The notes: generated from the sequence alone by a model not told the origin. DNA of 64,000 nt from Termitomyces sp. T153 (GCA_018296165.2 JACKQL020000004.1:744001-808000), one strand, 5' to 3'; shown: positions 1 to 12,712, counted from the first letter of the stretch. Translations and numbers: made by a program.

Positions 1-1419
1 GACATGGGCATGGATTTTCACTGCAATGTTTAGGTGGTAGAGGTCATCCTTGTGGATGCCAGTAAGTATGGTTTTTTGCCTCTTCATTGTCTTGATTTTG
101 CATGTCCCTCTCTTGAAGACAGTATAATAACCAGCCTTGTTGAGCTTTCAGATAGATACTAGCATTAGGTTGAATGATGGCACATAGAGGGTGTTCTCTA
201 GTTCCACCCAATTTGTAGAGCCACCCATTTTGCATTCAAGTGTTATAGTTCCAAATCCTGTGGCTTCCACAAATGAATCATCTCTGAAGTGAATCTTTCA
301 GGGTGGGTTCAGCTCTTTGAATGAATTGCACTTGAACCAATTTTAGTGTGGCATCATATGGGCAGAGGCTCCAGAATCCACAATTGTGCCAGGTGGAGAG
401 GTAAATTTAAGATTTCCAACATAGGCCAAAATGCATGTCATTAATGCTTTAGATACATGGGCAGATTTAGTAGTAGAGTAACCTGCTACCCCTCCACTAG
501 ATTCCTTGTCTGAGCTGTCAGGGTCCAATGAGGAGTTGTGGCTTGTGCAATCCACCTTTTCTTTCTTTTTCTTCTTCCACACTCTCCCTTTTTCTTTCTT
601 CTCATCCTTTTCCTTCCATGTCCTACAATTGGCTGTGTTGTGTGTGGAGAAGTTGTGAAACTGGCACCACATGTCTGATCTGGTTTTGAATTTTGCCTTT
701 GCATTGGAGTTGGCTTTCAGGGCAGCTTCAGAAGATGCGCCTTGTTGAGCTGTTGCTGTGAAGGTTAGCCACTTGGATAGGGCAGAAAAGGTGAGTGATG
801 TCCTGGGGGCAAGCAAATTTAGGATGGTTGCCTTGAATGACTCCCATATGTTATCTTTGGGTAGAGACTGTAAGAGGATGAAGGCAAGGAACTCATGGTT
901 GATTTCCTTTTTCATTGCTGTAAGTTTGGTGTTGGTGGCTGATAGTGCAGAGATATGATTGCTCAGGGTAGAGAGTGATCTGTCCCATTTTAGATTTAAC
1001 ATTGAGATGAACATGTAGAAGGCACTGACACTGATGTTTGTGTCGATGTGTATTGTGACTAGCCTGTCAAACATATCCTTTGCATGCATGAGTTCCCCTA
1101 CTTCAAGGGTGAGTCAATCAGATATGTAGGCAACAATAATGCTGGTGGCTTTTGTGTTGTGGACAGCCCAACTGTCTGCATGATGGCTGATCCCAGCAGC
1201 ATCAGCAAATGGTGATGTTGTGGTAATGGAAGTAGCATCAGTCAGTATGATAGAAGGTGCAGCAGGAGAGATTGTTGTGATTTGAGTGGGGGGAAGTGTT
1301 TGAATGACATTCCATACCTTCTCTTGACAAAGCTTTGTGGTGATGCAGATCTTCCAGATCTGGAAGTTCTCTGGACCCATCAGGGTTGGGCAAGCAGTCA
1401 TTGTTTCTGAGTTTGACAT
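1..1419 (-). pseudogene. Ty1/copia gag-protease relic
   Basis: This is the gag and protease part of a copia-type LTR retrotransposon, read right to left. The start near 1419 has a copia Gag-like N-terminus (ACPTLMGPENFQIWK), and 1089-343 continues with the helical Gag/UBN2-type region. That is followed by a Cys/His cluster (CQFHNFSTHNTANC), a lysine-rich stretch and the retropepsin active-site motif VDSGASAHMMPH near 350-380. Further pieces of the protease-to-integrase linker continue to base 44. The frame is broken between 1114 and 1089 and again near 340, so it is not functional. Integrase and reverse transcriptase would lie to the left, outside the window. The DSG aspartate is still present, unlike the copia element at 54-62 kb. 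CpG is scarce throughout. The copia family assignment is firm; domain limits are approximate. Confidence 0.82.
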
Positions 1420-1552
1420 GATGTGTCAAGGCAATGTCAAAGTTAGTGATGCTCATGTGGAGATCAAGGTTTGATCTGGATGGAAAATCATAGGATGGGA
1501 TGCATCTGTCCCTGTGAATTTGTGTGTTTTCTCTTACTCAGTGTTAGGCAAC

Positions 1553-1565
1553 GGGGCCCATAACC
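1553..1565 (-). other. Half-tRNA primer binding site of the copia relic
   Basis: On the minus strand this reads GGTTATGGGCCCC, directly downstream of the presumed 5' LTR and upstream of gag. It is complementary to GGGCCCATAACC, the anticodon-arm sequence of eukaryotic initiator methionine tRNA. Copia-type elements are known to prime from an internal half of this tRNA rather than its 3' end. The element at 54407 has GGTTATGGGA in the equivalent place. Confidence 0.6.
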
Positions 1566-1860
1566 TTTCAAAGTTAAAGTTTGAGTAAGGTAGTGATTTG
1601 ATCTAGACCCAAGAGGAAGAACTCAGCACAGTACTCACAGAGTAAATGAACTTTATATTAAATACCTAGACCCAAGAGGGAGAACTAGATACATTGGTAA
1701 GTTACAAGTACAGTAAACAAGATTATAATGTTTACACCTCAGCATGGTACTCACAGAGTAAACAAACTGAGGTGTGATCTAATTGTGAAAAACTTATTTC
1801 CAGCAACTGGTAAGCAAACACACATGACATGGTAATGAAGGTGTGTTGAGCAACTGCAAA
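1566..1860 (-). repeat. Probable 5' LTR of the copia relic
   Basis: This lies immediately outside the primer binding site, where the 5' LTR of a minus-oriented element must be. It contains an imperfect internal duplication: GACCCAAGAGG(A/G)AGAACT followed by GTACTCACAGAGTAAA occurs around 1606-1655 and again around 1668-1765. It also has a 9-bp inverted repeat, ACACCTCAG at 1734-1742 and CTGAGGTGT at 1767-1775. No second LTR is in the window for comparison, so the right edge is a guess. Confidence 0.45.
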
Positions 1861-2969
1861 TTCTACCCTTTGACACAGGGTGTCAGGATGGTACAGCAAT
1901 TGGGATCATTTTCAAATTGCTGGTTTGTAGGAGAAAATACACATTCATGATGTGTTTGGTTTCATAGCCATGAGTCTTCCAATGTCCATGCTCCTTTGAA
2001 ATGGTCACCCTCAGAATGGCCATGCTCAACATCTCTAATTCAGCAATTATGCAAGTGTCACAGTATGCAGTGCCTCCTCACACCAATTGACAACCACAGC
2101 TCTTAACCAGACTATTCTTGGATCTGCCAGGCAGGCACTAAGTAGACCAGGAAACAGTTATAAACCTGCAGCTGCCTGAATTTGTTTCCTCTATGCCTAT
2201 TTGTGAATGGACTTGTTTTGAGCTACCAGAGTGTTGCTTTCTCTGATGGTGGAGAAAATAAAAAAGACAAGGAGCTATATGGTGTTGACATGAGTTTCTA
2301 TTGCATGCTTAAATATCAGGTAAAATGTAGAATATTTCATAGTTCAATCCAAATTGCTTTCAAATTGTCCTGTATTTTCTCAGAGATGCTTCAGAGGCTT
2401 TCTAAAGCACTGCTACATCTCCAGGTGTACATGCTGCCCAATAACATTTACTCAACAGGCTGCCAAACAATTCCAATTTCTGCCCAGCTGCTTCACAAAA
2501 CCCTTTGCTTTCTAAACAAGCTATCATTGTCCTATGAGAAGAGCCAGTATATCTCTTGATACCCTTGTGGGATGGCAGCACTGCTATAGACTATAATGGA
2601 ATTGCAAACCACACCTCCTTGATCCAAACACTATCTCATGGAGAAGGGATATATATTCATGGCTCTTGTGTGGAACGTTATTAAGGAGAACAATATTGCA
2701 GAGCAACATCTGGTAGATATGTTGTGCATGAGGTACAATACCAATTTCTTTGGCTTGCATACTGACTGAATAATCATGTAGTGTGTTCACCATGGATGAG
2801 TACATCAACAAAAGGGCAGTTAAGATATATGGCAAAATATGGCCTGGGACCTGTTAACTGATAGAATCAGAATATTAATGTGTTAGATTGTTTTACCAAC
2901 CTAATGTCAGACTGAGTAAGGTTTGTTATTACTCAACAGAATAAATGTTTTAAATTAATCTAAAGACTT
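1861..2969. other. Repeat-derived sequence without a recognisable gene
   Basis: This is AT-rich, CpG-poor DNA with several short open frames on both strands (for example 2182-2559 plus and 2835-2584 minus). None has a recognisable domain or splice structure. It is probably transposon-derived. Confidence 0.5.
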
Positions 2970-3153
2970 GTTGATTTTTCAAATAAATGTTATATCATAC
3001 AGGACTAGAAGGTCCTGGTGAATCCCACATTGATTTTAGAAAATAATCATTATATCACACAGTTCAAAGAATCCCTGGTGAATCCCACATTGATTTTTAA
3101 AAATAAGTGTCATATTCCACAGGACCAGGAATCCCAGGTGTATCCCACATTTT
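2970..3153. repeat. 60-bp tandem repeat, about three copies
   Basis: The units start at ATATCATAC (2992), ATATCACAC (3052) and ATATTCCAC (3112), an exact 60-base step. Each contains GGTGAATCCCACATTGATTTT or a close variant. Part of a further copy precedes the first. The units are diverged and the function is unknown. Confidence 0.75.
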
Positions 3154-3544
3154 TATGACCTTACCAGATCATATCATGATATTCCCACAGTGATGTTTTG
3201 TGATTCTATCAAAGAATGTTTTCTCATAGTATTTTTTGAAAAGTTAAGGAAGATATTACTGTTTTTTATATATCATCTTTAAACCATTCTATCTTGTACA
3301 AGTATACAAGTTGTAACAATGACTTTAAAATAAAAGAATATCATTTGCATAGCATCCTACATGGTTATAATATGGCAATATTTGGCAAACCTATCTTTGT
3401 CTCATGACAAATTCAAATTATGTGAGGAAGCCAGCATGACTTCAAGCAAGTTTAGTAACATGACTCTCAAATCTTCAGTCATAATGAAGATGATATACAG
3501 TGAAACTTTCATTGTTACATTCCTGATTTACAAATCTTCATAAC

Positions 3545-6500
3545 CTAAGGATTCTTCAAAGTATGTATCCTCATCTTCTTTATCCTCATCTTCATTTGTA
3601 TCTTTTGCATCATCATCTTCCTCCTCATCTTCACTCTCCAGTCCACTACTTTCATTGCTATCCATAGAAGTGTCTTGAGAGCCTTCAGTATCACTTGTTT
3701 CATCCTCACTTGCAGATGTAGCCTGAGTTGTGGAAAATACTTCTTCAGCATTGTGCTGAAATAATTGTGTAGCTTCATGTGTAGTGCAATGTCCAATGCC
3801 ACCTCCAGTAAATCAAACAAAGATGTCTCTGTCAACAAACCTAGAGCTTTTGATAAGTTACATGTAAGAAGAATACAACCCACTTACATCCCAACATAAT
3901 ACCTTTCATAGTCTGCATTTCCTTTATTTGTACATTGACCCACTGATAGTCCCAGCAAGTCCTGTCTATGAGGTCCAGCAAAGCATGGAATAAGGTGGAC
4001 TGCATGCAAGACATCAGCTGGATTGATAAAACCAAAGGCATCATCTCTATCCATGAAGCCCACTTGATGGCAGTGCTTAGCAGCAAATCCAGAGTTTGCA
4101 TCATAGTCAAGTCCATACCACTGACCCCATAGGAATTCCATTTGCTGAAAGTCTTGACCACTCCCTTTAAGCTGTACCATAGCATGAAAAATTTTCAAAA
4201 GGTGATCATTGAGTTTTGATCAAAAGTGGTGATAATTTTATAAAATTTGAACATAAATTGATGGACTAATGATTCTCACCTTTACTGCTGGATCATTGGC
4301 ATGATCTTTTACCCATTTCAACAAATTCAATGGAGTCTGCTTAGTTTTGGAAATGTAGTGATGTTCCTCTGAATCAGTGGGTGGTAACTTTTCATCTTCA
4401 ACAGTTTCTTGAATAGCATGTTGCATTGCTCTAGCTTGTACTCCATGTCATTCATGTTGGGCAATCTGTGCTTCAAATTGATTCTTGTTGGTTCAAGCAT
4501 AAAAGGCCTTGACACATTTGTATTCTTGTTCTCCCTACCATGGTAAAATTAGATCAAGAATTAACAGGTAGTCAACAACTTACAATTTGAGTTGAATATG
4601 AATCAGTGGTGCCAAAGTGTTGTATTGAGTAAGGATAATGCACAATTGAATGAATCTTTGGAGTATCAATGGTAAAGTTTCTCTTTTTATGTGAGGTCTT
4701 GCTTGTTTCAGCCTGTGCCTTAGATTTAGATGAGTCCATTTTCCCTGCTTGTTTTGCTGCTGCAGCTGCCTTTTGTTGTGATAATGCTTCAGCCTCTTTA
4801 GGTGTCTCTTTTGTAACAAAGCATGGGCATACTTCAGAGGAAAACACATGGAGGTGTTGAGTAAAACTGCTGTGAGTCCATGAAATATCATGAGAGACCA
4901 GTCTGTATGTAGGTGCATTTTTGCAGATGCATGCCAAGCAGCCATGACAAATAGCAAGTCCTGAACTTTTCTGTCAATTACTGGGCTTGTTTTTTGAAAT
5001 ATACCTTCAAAGCATGGACCTGCATTCTGTACAGACAATTATAAGCCTTGGAAGCATTTTATATCAATATAAAGCTATACTTGAAGAAGATCTTCAAAGT
5101 CTTGCTGCAAAGCTGTGCATTGCTGAAACATCATTGCAAGATTTCCAGATAGTTGGGCATCTAAATGGTAAGATTTGATGGTATCTAGTATATGCTTCAA
5201 AGACCCAATTCACTCAGAAAACTGAAAACATACCTATGATCCAACTCTGCAACAGAGTTGGGACCATATGTATGCAGCATTCAAATCAAATGTTCAAAGA
5301 CACTTCTCCATACACCAAGTTCAAATTCATGCATAGGATCACAGACAAAAAGATCAGAGTAGTTGCAGTCATTGGGCAATAGAAGTTGAGAACAAGCATT
5401 CTGATCAAAAATTATAACCCAATTAATATAGGAGGTGAAAAAACCTTACTTCAATTGGTACCAAAGATTGACCTAATATATGGTCAATTTTCTGTCCTGT
5501 AGCAGCAACTCCTTTTTGAAAAATGAGTTTCCTAGCTTGGAGAATATTGGCAGTATGCTTTCTACTATCAGTTTGGGACTTTTGTGACCAGATCATATTA
5601 TGAAGTTTTGTCCCAATATGTAAGACCTGAGATTTCATAATCTGGCATGTTGCACACAGGTATTTGCCCATTTGCTTGATGCCAGCCAGAAGTACTCTAA
5701 AACAACAGCTTAGAAAGAACCTTGAACAAGATCAGTATATATTTTACCTTTCCTTGTAATCTGCAGAATAACAAAAAAAGCGAGGATATAGCCTTCACAA
5801 AACCCCATCACCACACTTCACAACAGTGCCTTCCTGGTAGATTTGCTTGAACTCATCAGTGAGCAAAGATTTCCAAACAGCTTGGATCAATTCTCATCTG
5901 AGATGAGTTAGAATACCAGGAGTTGGAATTGCATGATAAATTTCTTTGTACCAATCCTTGACAATGTCAGGTAGCTGTAGTATGAATAAGTTTACTGTGA
6001 TTTGTTATATTATAAATATAGACACATACTGAAGGAAGATAGGCAAGGTGATGTGCAGAAAAGCTGTTGACCTTGTTGCAGACATATTTGGAAAGATTTC
6101 CAAACCACAGATATAGTGGCCAAAGTGATGCTGTTCCAAAGTTTGCAAGATGTGTTGAATCAGAATAGAACATGAGAGGGAGAACAACTCTTTCAAAATT
6201 GCAGCCCTCAACTGGAGTAATAGTTTCTTCAAGTTCCAAAAATGCATCTGAGGTGTATACCTCCCCATAGACACATTGTTCTGGTTCATTCTCAGAAGGT
6301 TTCCAATACTGCTGAAATCCACACCAGTGAAACTGTTTAGCTGCAAAGTCCATAGCTGCTGACTTGATGACTTCTATAAGATCTTGATGGTAGAAGTCAA
6401 TCTGGATTTTAGGTGCATGATTTTCTGATTTATATGCCTTGCAAGTGAATGGAAGAGGGAGGAAAACTGAAGACTTTTTCCATACATCACTTGATTACCA

Positions 6501-7439
6501 TGGAAGAGACTCAGAAGTTCCAGAGATCTGATCTGCTGATTGATCACCCAAATGCCTGTTTTCTTGAACTGCACTAAAGCCTTCACAATCTTCATGACAA
6601 AAATCAGGTGCTAATAGCACAGTGTGAACTAGACAATCAAGAGCTCCAAGAGTGAGGTTCTTTGATGAATAATACCAAGTTATGAGCCAAAAGACAGTTG
6701 CATTGAGAAAGGGATGGAAGAAGCTCTGTTTGATACCTGAAGGAGACTGATTAACAACTTCTTGGGCAGTTGGACCAAAGCCAGCAGGTGGAGAAGCTGA
6801 TTCATTTGCACCAGTCTCTTGTACAAAAGTTGGTGCATCAGCAACATGATGTATAGTAAATTCTTGATCAGGATCTCAAGATGGAAGAACTGTGTAGCAA
6901 CAAAATAAACCCACTTCATTGGGCTCAGTTTCAATCAATGTGAGTGGAAGTGGAGTTGGCAATCTCTGGGATTCAGACTGCTCTGTATGACAGCGCTTGC
7001 TCTCATGCACCTCTGCCAATTCTTGGTACTGCCTGTTGAACTGGCATAGAGGATGTGAATCAGAAAGTAAGAAATCCACAAGATGTCGTGGAGGTCTATG
7101 AGAGCATTTCTCAAATGGAGCCTGTGCAGTTTCCATTTCTGTATCAAGAATATCTGGGGCTGGCAAAATATCTGGCTCAAAGAGTGGCTCTGACCCAGAG
7201 GAAAATTCTGGAACTGTGTTCCTTGATACACTTGGCTATGAAAATGATATAAGTAATTTGTAATCTAGTCTAGATTAAAACTTCATATTTACAGCTGAAG
7301 GTTGTTGAACAGCAGGCTGAGTATGATTTGCTTGTCAGCCAGTCATAATAGTCTGTTTTCTCTTGGTGCAATGAGACTGGTGATTTGTGACACTGTGAAG
7401 GTCTGCACAGGCTTTCTGGCAGAACATGCAGTTAAACAT
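3545..7439 (-). pseudogene. Plavaka-type DNA transposase relic
   Basis: A degraded Plavaka transposase, a CACTA-like fungal cut-and-paste family with an RNase H-fold core. Reading right to left, the frame opens at 7439 with a C2HC finger (CMFCQKACADLHSVTNHQSHC minus its last residue fits 20 positions). Next comes a block with PNEVGLF (near 6920) and an in-frame TGA near 6876. The conserved blocks follow in family order: VYGEVYTSDAFLE and SDSTHLANFGTASLWPLY (6300-6090), the SLVPIEVRFF block (5450), FGTTDSYSTQ (4590), LLKWVKDHANDPAVK (4290) and AAKHCHQVGFMDRDDAF (4080). An acidic Asp/Glu-rich tail ends at 3545. Stop codons, frameshifts and decayed introns separate the blocks. I could not delimit terminal inverted repeats. 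The family call rests on remembered block similarity and is confident. Confidence 0.8.
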
Positions 7440-7639
7440 AGTCAAAAGCAGAAGAAAGACCCAGGTATATCAAAATGGATGCTGTGAGATCTGACTGCAG
7501 CCAAAAAGCATAGGTCAAGAGTACTACAATAGAATTCTGGTTAAATGGTAGCAGCCAAGCTCACATTAAAGAATGATGGGGAATGATGGGAAAGTAGAAC
7601 CTGGATGGAAGATTGGAGGCTACTCATATGTAACAGCCC

Positions 7640-7687
7640 AAGGAACCCAAATACAGATAGCCTAAGGAACCCAAATATAGATAGCCT
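7640..7687. repeat. 24-bp tandem duplication
   Basis: AAGGAACCCAAATA(C/T)AGATAG followed by CCT occurs twice head to tail (7640-7663 and 7664-7687), with one C/T difference. The surrounding open frames (7541-7809 minus) only reflect this repeat. Confidence 0.85.
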
Positions 7688-8034
7688 TGTCCATGTGAGA
7701 TGGTTTGGCATTTCTGAGTCAATGGAAACCAAGTATCAAATTTACACTTTGCACTTGAGTCAGTTCTAGGTTGCAAGGTTATGCTTCTTTTTACCCCTAA
7801 ATGGAACATCCTGAGAGTTCCTTTCTTGTCTGACTCTTTTGGCCAACCAAAATAGAAATAGATATATTCTCAGTGATAAACACATTTGCAGCACAGTAAA
7901 ATAGGCTCGAAGTTATTGTTTCTTGGCTATACATGTTTGACATCATGACAGACATGAGATTATATCATTACAAATGCCAGTTGCAGTCAGTGCATCTGTA
8001 GTTACCTCATTTTTTCCTTCCAAACACCACCATG

Positions 8035-9932
8035 CCCCATGCTAACACCTTGTCCAACAAGTCTTCATCAAAACACATCACTGGCAACAAAAAATCAGGC
8101 TGGGAAAGCTTCCTTGCAGCCCTGAAGCTTGGTGTCAGGCCTCATGCACAGCATGGGAAGGAATTGTAAGTGCAGCTTCCCACCTGTGATCCAGAATTGC
8201 ATCAAAATGTTGATTATTTAATAGGACAGGCCCACTTAAACTCTTTTATAATGCTGGAAAGCTGATACCTCAGGTGGTGAACCTGTTTCATGAGTTGAAT
8301 GCAGTGTTTATGCATGGACTGATCATGGATGGTCTCCTCAATGTTTCTTTTCTTGGGCCAGGTGTAAATGACGCATCAGAAGAGCTTACTGAGTGAGTTT
8401 CCTTTTATTAAATGAGTTTCCTTTTATTAAATGTGCAAAAAACTGAATATATGCAAATCATCTCTCAGAAAAGAAGAGCGCACTCGGCAACTCAATCTCA
8501 ATGCTTACAATGTGATACTTACACTTGAACCTCTTATCAAGCCAACACTCAAGCAGCTTTGTGAGATGATGGATGGGGAGAAATATCATGAGAGTTTGAT
8601 GCAATCTTTTGTTAATGTTGTGTGCACTGGAATATTTTTTTTGTTGAATCCTAAGTGCTAATGCAACTGTCTAGTTTATCAGAGGTTCAAGCAGTGCACA
8701 CACAGCAGACACACAAAAACTCAAGGACGACCTCCTTTGGCTATTGCAAGACTCTGGACTCAACTACCTGAACCTGAAGCTTGCTCAATTCCCTCATGAG
8801 AAGATGGGCCACAGCTTTGAATACATTTACATGGGACTACTCTTATGCCCAGCTCAACAAGCCTACCAATATGATGAGGTGTAAGTGCTTGTAGTCATTA
8901 TGTGACCTACAATGAATTATGTTAGGTATCATCATCAATTGCATGATGGAGATGCCGAGGTTACAGCCCATGACTTTCCCCTGTTCCTCTACAATCAGAC
9001 AAGGTGCTTTACTATAAATACCATAGCTTTTTTGATGAGGCTGCAGCAAACAAAACAGAGGATGACAAGATACTCCTTGTATTTTGTTGTGGGCCTCTTC
9101 TCACTAACATATGCTGCCCCTGACATTCTACACATTGCTAACATTTCTCTCAGGCTTGTTGACACATTCTCTTTGGCTCTGGCATAGAATGCACAGAGAA
9201 ACATGCGAAAAAGTGGCCAATTGCTTCAAGACTCAACATCAAGAATATTATGGCGGAGACCATTGCCTACACGGCATGTCAAGTAAGCCATTGATTTTTA
9301 TATGGCATTATTACATTGACCTCAAACACTAGCTTTGATTTGCATTTGAGTTTGACATCTCAATGGGGCATGCAGGATGGTTTGTTCTCTCTGCTTGATT
9401 CTTACTACAATATTACCACCCTCTTTTCCCCTTCAAGCCAATGGGCTGAAGAGACTCTTGCTTCCTGGGACAAGTATGTATAATATTTTTTAACAGTACA
9501 GTGTGTCTAACTATCAGTAGAAAGTTCTTCAATAGGGATGAAACAATCATTTTGCTGTGTAGACAACTCCCTCCTCCCCCAAATCCTGGTAGTGACATTG
9601 CATGGCTCCAGCAAGCCCGACGTGAATGTGAACTAGAAAAACAACATTGAGAAGAGCAGGCTAGGATCAACAAAGGAGGACAGGAGGAGGAACAGCGACA
9701 TCTGCATGAAGATGAACATCAACAAAATTGCAGAGCAGAAGAACAACTAGAACATGGAAAGAACAAGCCATTGAAGAAGCATAGCATAGCTAGTGATCCT
9801 GAGATACAGAACATGTATCCTGCAAAATCTTGCCACATCATTTATGACTCTGATGACAAACTTTATGCTGATCCTAATGCTGATGTAGAGGAGGGCGGTG
9901 AGAGTGAGGGTGAGGTTGGTTGGTTGACTTAG
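8035..9932 (+). pseudogene. DUF6698-type hypothetical protein relic
   Basis: A broken multi-exon gene resembling the basidiomycete-expanded DUF6698 proteins, whose function is unknown. Recognisable pieces in order: start MPHANTLSNKSSSKHITG (8035), LKDDLLWLL and GLLLCPAQQ (8720-8860), AHDFPLFLYNQ (8968), KHAKKWPIASRLNIKNIMAE with TIAYTACQ (9200-9280), and QDGLFSLLDSYYNITTLF with ETLASWDK (9370-9470). A low-complexity, Glu/Gln-rich C-terminal tail ends at TAG 9930-9932. A TGA interrupts the tail near 9649 and several exons are out of frame. It faces away from the Plavaka relic. Family assignment is from memory of domain wording and needs a profile search. A second, similar relic lies at 52905-53386. 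Confidence 0.5.
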
Positions 9933-10559
9933 GTATGGACTTCTTTGTAATGCATATTGACTTGGACATGTACTAGTAATAGATAGAAATGTGTACTACT
10001 GCTGAATGGTTATTGCAATTTGATCAAACAATGTTTTGATATTAGAATTAATGCTTATAATGAGCTATAAATTCACCACAAGGTATCATTGTGTGATTGC
10101 ACAATAACCTTTCACCTCAATGGCATCTTTTAGTATTGATACATATATTGTAAATGTCATTCTTCAATATAAAAATGAGACTTCTGCAGGATGACTGCAG
10201 AATAAAAATGGAAAGCCACGAGGCACTCATTCTGAGATTAGGATATAATCCAATCTCTGGATGTCTGCCATCTGCTCAATTTGGACACATCATGAGATAA
10301 AATTATCATCAAAACTCAAGCTGATTTATTTGTGGTCACAAATCACATATAATCTAAGGTGTTAGAATACAACTACAATATGATTCCTCTGGTATCTCAT
10401 GAGTCCTGTGGGTTGGCCATACATGGCCATATTTGCTGAGCGACTTTTTTGTGATGTAGAAATTCCGTGCTCTAGAGCCCTCACGATGCTGTATATCTTC
10501 TGTTGCTAGTGTTGCTTGAAACTGGGATTATGCACCAAATGGAGAGAAACCTGTAGAAC
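9933..10559. other. AT-rich intergenic stretch ending at a composition change
   Basis: No gene is seen. Up to about 10440 the sequence is AT-rich and almost free of CpG. From about 10440 CpG becomes common, marking the border between the repeat block and the gene block. Confidence 0.6.
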
Positions 10560-10988
10560 TTGACCATCCTTAGATGGCCACCGCGCAAAAGTTACTCTTG
10601 TTCTGGGGAAAGCTGTTGTGAGTCATTATCATCTTCTCTTTGGTCCCCCTGGAACGTATTCGCTCACGTTCTATCTAGCGAAAAATATTGGTGGGACGGA
10701 ATTGATGTTGAACTACCAGCTACCAGCGACTCATCAATGAAGACAGTAAAACTTTGGGCTCGTCGGGTCTAGACATGAGCATCGAGTTAGGTAAAGTTAT
10801 ACGTGTCGTCTGACTCACGAGATTCAAATAAACGTCTTCATTTTGGACTCCTCAACTGTATTTCGCTCTCGTTTGTGTACTCATCCTATCATTGTTCCAA
10901 CGCTTGATAGTATACACGCACACGGGGGCGGAAATTCCTCCACGGAAATATGTCATGGAGTCCCTCCCCTCAACTGTTTGTCATGGCT

Positions 10989-12240
10989 CATGCGGACGAC
11001 CGTTACTTCCATACCCTACGACCAAATGCTTACACGCCATTTACGATCATCTACCACAGACTATACGCCTGGTCTGACTGTCTGGTTATTCCAGATGAAA
11101 TGAAAGATCGGTTGGTGAAAATCTTTAACAGTGTCTGCCAGATGTTTCCTTTCGGAAAGAGCCCGCCGGTGTCGTCAGTGGGCCGTGTGCTAAAAGAGTT
11201 ACCCGACCATTAGAGTGTGAGGGAGCATCTACACCTTTCACTCGACCCACGGTTATCTCACTGACACTTTGAGTCAAGATCGATCCAACTTCATCGAGCA
11301 CGCAGCCTCGAAGCTCGGCGCCTTTTCCCAGCCTACGTACGACTCCACGGTGCGGAATAACCCCTATGACCTCAGTTGCTGTTATTACATACCTCCACGA
11401 CATTTAAGTCGACGAAGCATGACAGAACTCCCTTGGAACAGCGGCTCCGTACTCCAGATGGCATAGAAAAGCTTGCAGTGAAAACTGCCGTTCTCCATCT
11501 TCAGCCGGCTATGAAAACGGGTACACTATGTCCCGAGTCTCCTGTCGAGACCTTGCCGGTGATATTGGGAGATCGTACTCGACACTCGCGCTGCCCGCCG
11601 GAATTCTGGTCGAGATGTCTGCCCGTGACCCCCGGATTTTTTTAAGCAGCATGGGCAAGAACTTGAAGATCATCACGGGTCCGGAAGCTGTCACATTTTA
11701 CAAGAAGTCTCCTGGGTATGTTATAATTCCTCTGATACAGTACAAATGCTTAGTGTGATCTTGCAGATGGAGGAATATTGCGGGGATCCTAGCCGAAATA
11801 GAGGGTGTTGTAGAAGGGCTGGCCCTGCCCTGCGTTGTTTTCGCTGTGGCTGTGGAAGACGCGGGAGGCGCAATTTGTTTTTTCGATGATTTACTCTGTT
11901 TAACATTCTACACGATGCAGAGTGCTCGCGATGCTGCGGAGGAAAAACAGGTGAAGTACTTTCATTCTCAATTTCACAAAACTGTGAGACCTTTGGATGG
12001 TGAAATCAGAAGAACAAGTAATGATGGAGTCGCAGAAACCATCATTGTGAAACCCGTCATTTCTGAGAAGAAAGCAGACGAGATACAAGAGCCATAGATG
12101 GTACAAGAACCGACGACTGCGAAAACACGCCCTCCCAGCATCGTTCCTCCTCTTCCAGAGATGAAGGTCACACGAAAAGCCCGATTCCAGCGTATGTTCC
12201 AATGCTCAATTGATTTTATCCCTCTCATGACATACTGCAG
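10989..12240 (+). CDS. Unrecognised fungal gene, at least two exons
   Basis: A CpG-containing region with several short plus-strand frames: 10989-11213 and 11528-12097. The second continues across an intron from GTATGTTATA (11716) to TTGCAG (about 11767). The reconstructed downstream protein starts MSRVSCRDLAGDIG. It has an exon with a hydrophobic, Ala/Val-rich stretch (VEGLALPCVVFAVAVEDAGG) that could be a membrane segment, then a basic to acidic tail ending at TAG 12095-12097. I do not recognise any domain. The frame between 11213 and 11528 is unclear, so these may be two genes or one damaged gene. Exon limits upstream of 11528 are not supported. Confidence 0.35.
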
Positions 12241-12319
12241 GTCAGTCACAGATAGTGTTGTCCATCCCGTATCTCAGTTTCATCAGGAATGTTCCCAATG
12301 GACATCGAAGGAAATATGG

Positions 12320-12574
12320 TCAAAGTGTGACTTCACTGGCTGATATACATTCACTGGAGTTCCTTTGAAGGTTACGAATCTTGACAATAGGCTCTCCACG
12401 GATGCAATCTTTTCCTCTTTTACTGTCTTCTAACTTTATTTGAAGCATATCTCCATCACCTATAACCTCTCCTGCAACACCGCGAAGGCTTCGCATCCAC
12501 CCATGAATACCTTCACTACCTAGAATAAACCCAATCGTGAGCAAGTTGCTCATTCCTTGAATGACGTCTGACAT
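12320..12574 (-). CDS. Small unrecognised open frame
   Basis: An 84-codon frame starting MSDVIQGMSNLLTIGFILGSEG with Gly-rich and basic parts. No domain is recognised. It converges on the plus-strand gene at 10989-12240. It may be a real short protein, a first exon or chance. Confidence 0.25.
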   Translation of the reverse strand: MSDVIQGMSNLLTIGFILGSEGIHGWMRSLRGVAGEVIGDGDMLQIKLEDSKRGKDCIRGEPIVKIRNLQRNSSECISASEVTL

Positions 12575-12712
12575 GATGATTAGATTTCTTTACTCCTACA
12601 CTATTCTCTACTCCAGCTCCGGCCGAGAAACTCCTGATGCCTGAGGGTGTTACAAGTAATCGCAGTATACGGTAAATTTGTTCAAGTGGATTGACCGTAC
12701 CTTTGTACCTAC

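Noticed and set aside
2970..3153. Regularly spaced repeats that could suggest a CRISPR-like array (also 14008-14117)
   Set aside because: The units are contiguous and diverged with no unique spacers, and the window is eukaryotic.
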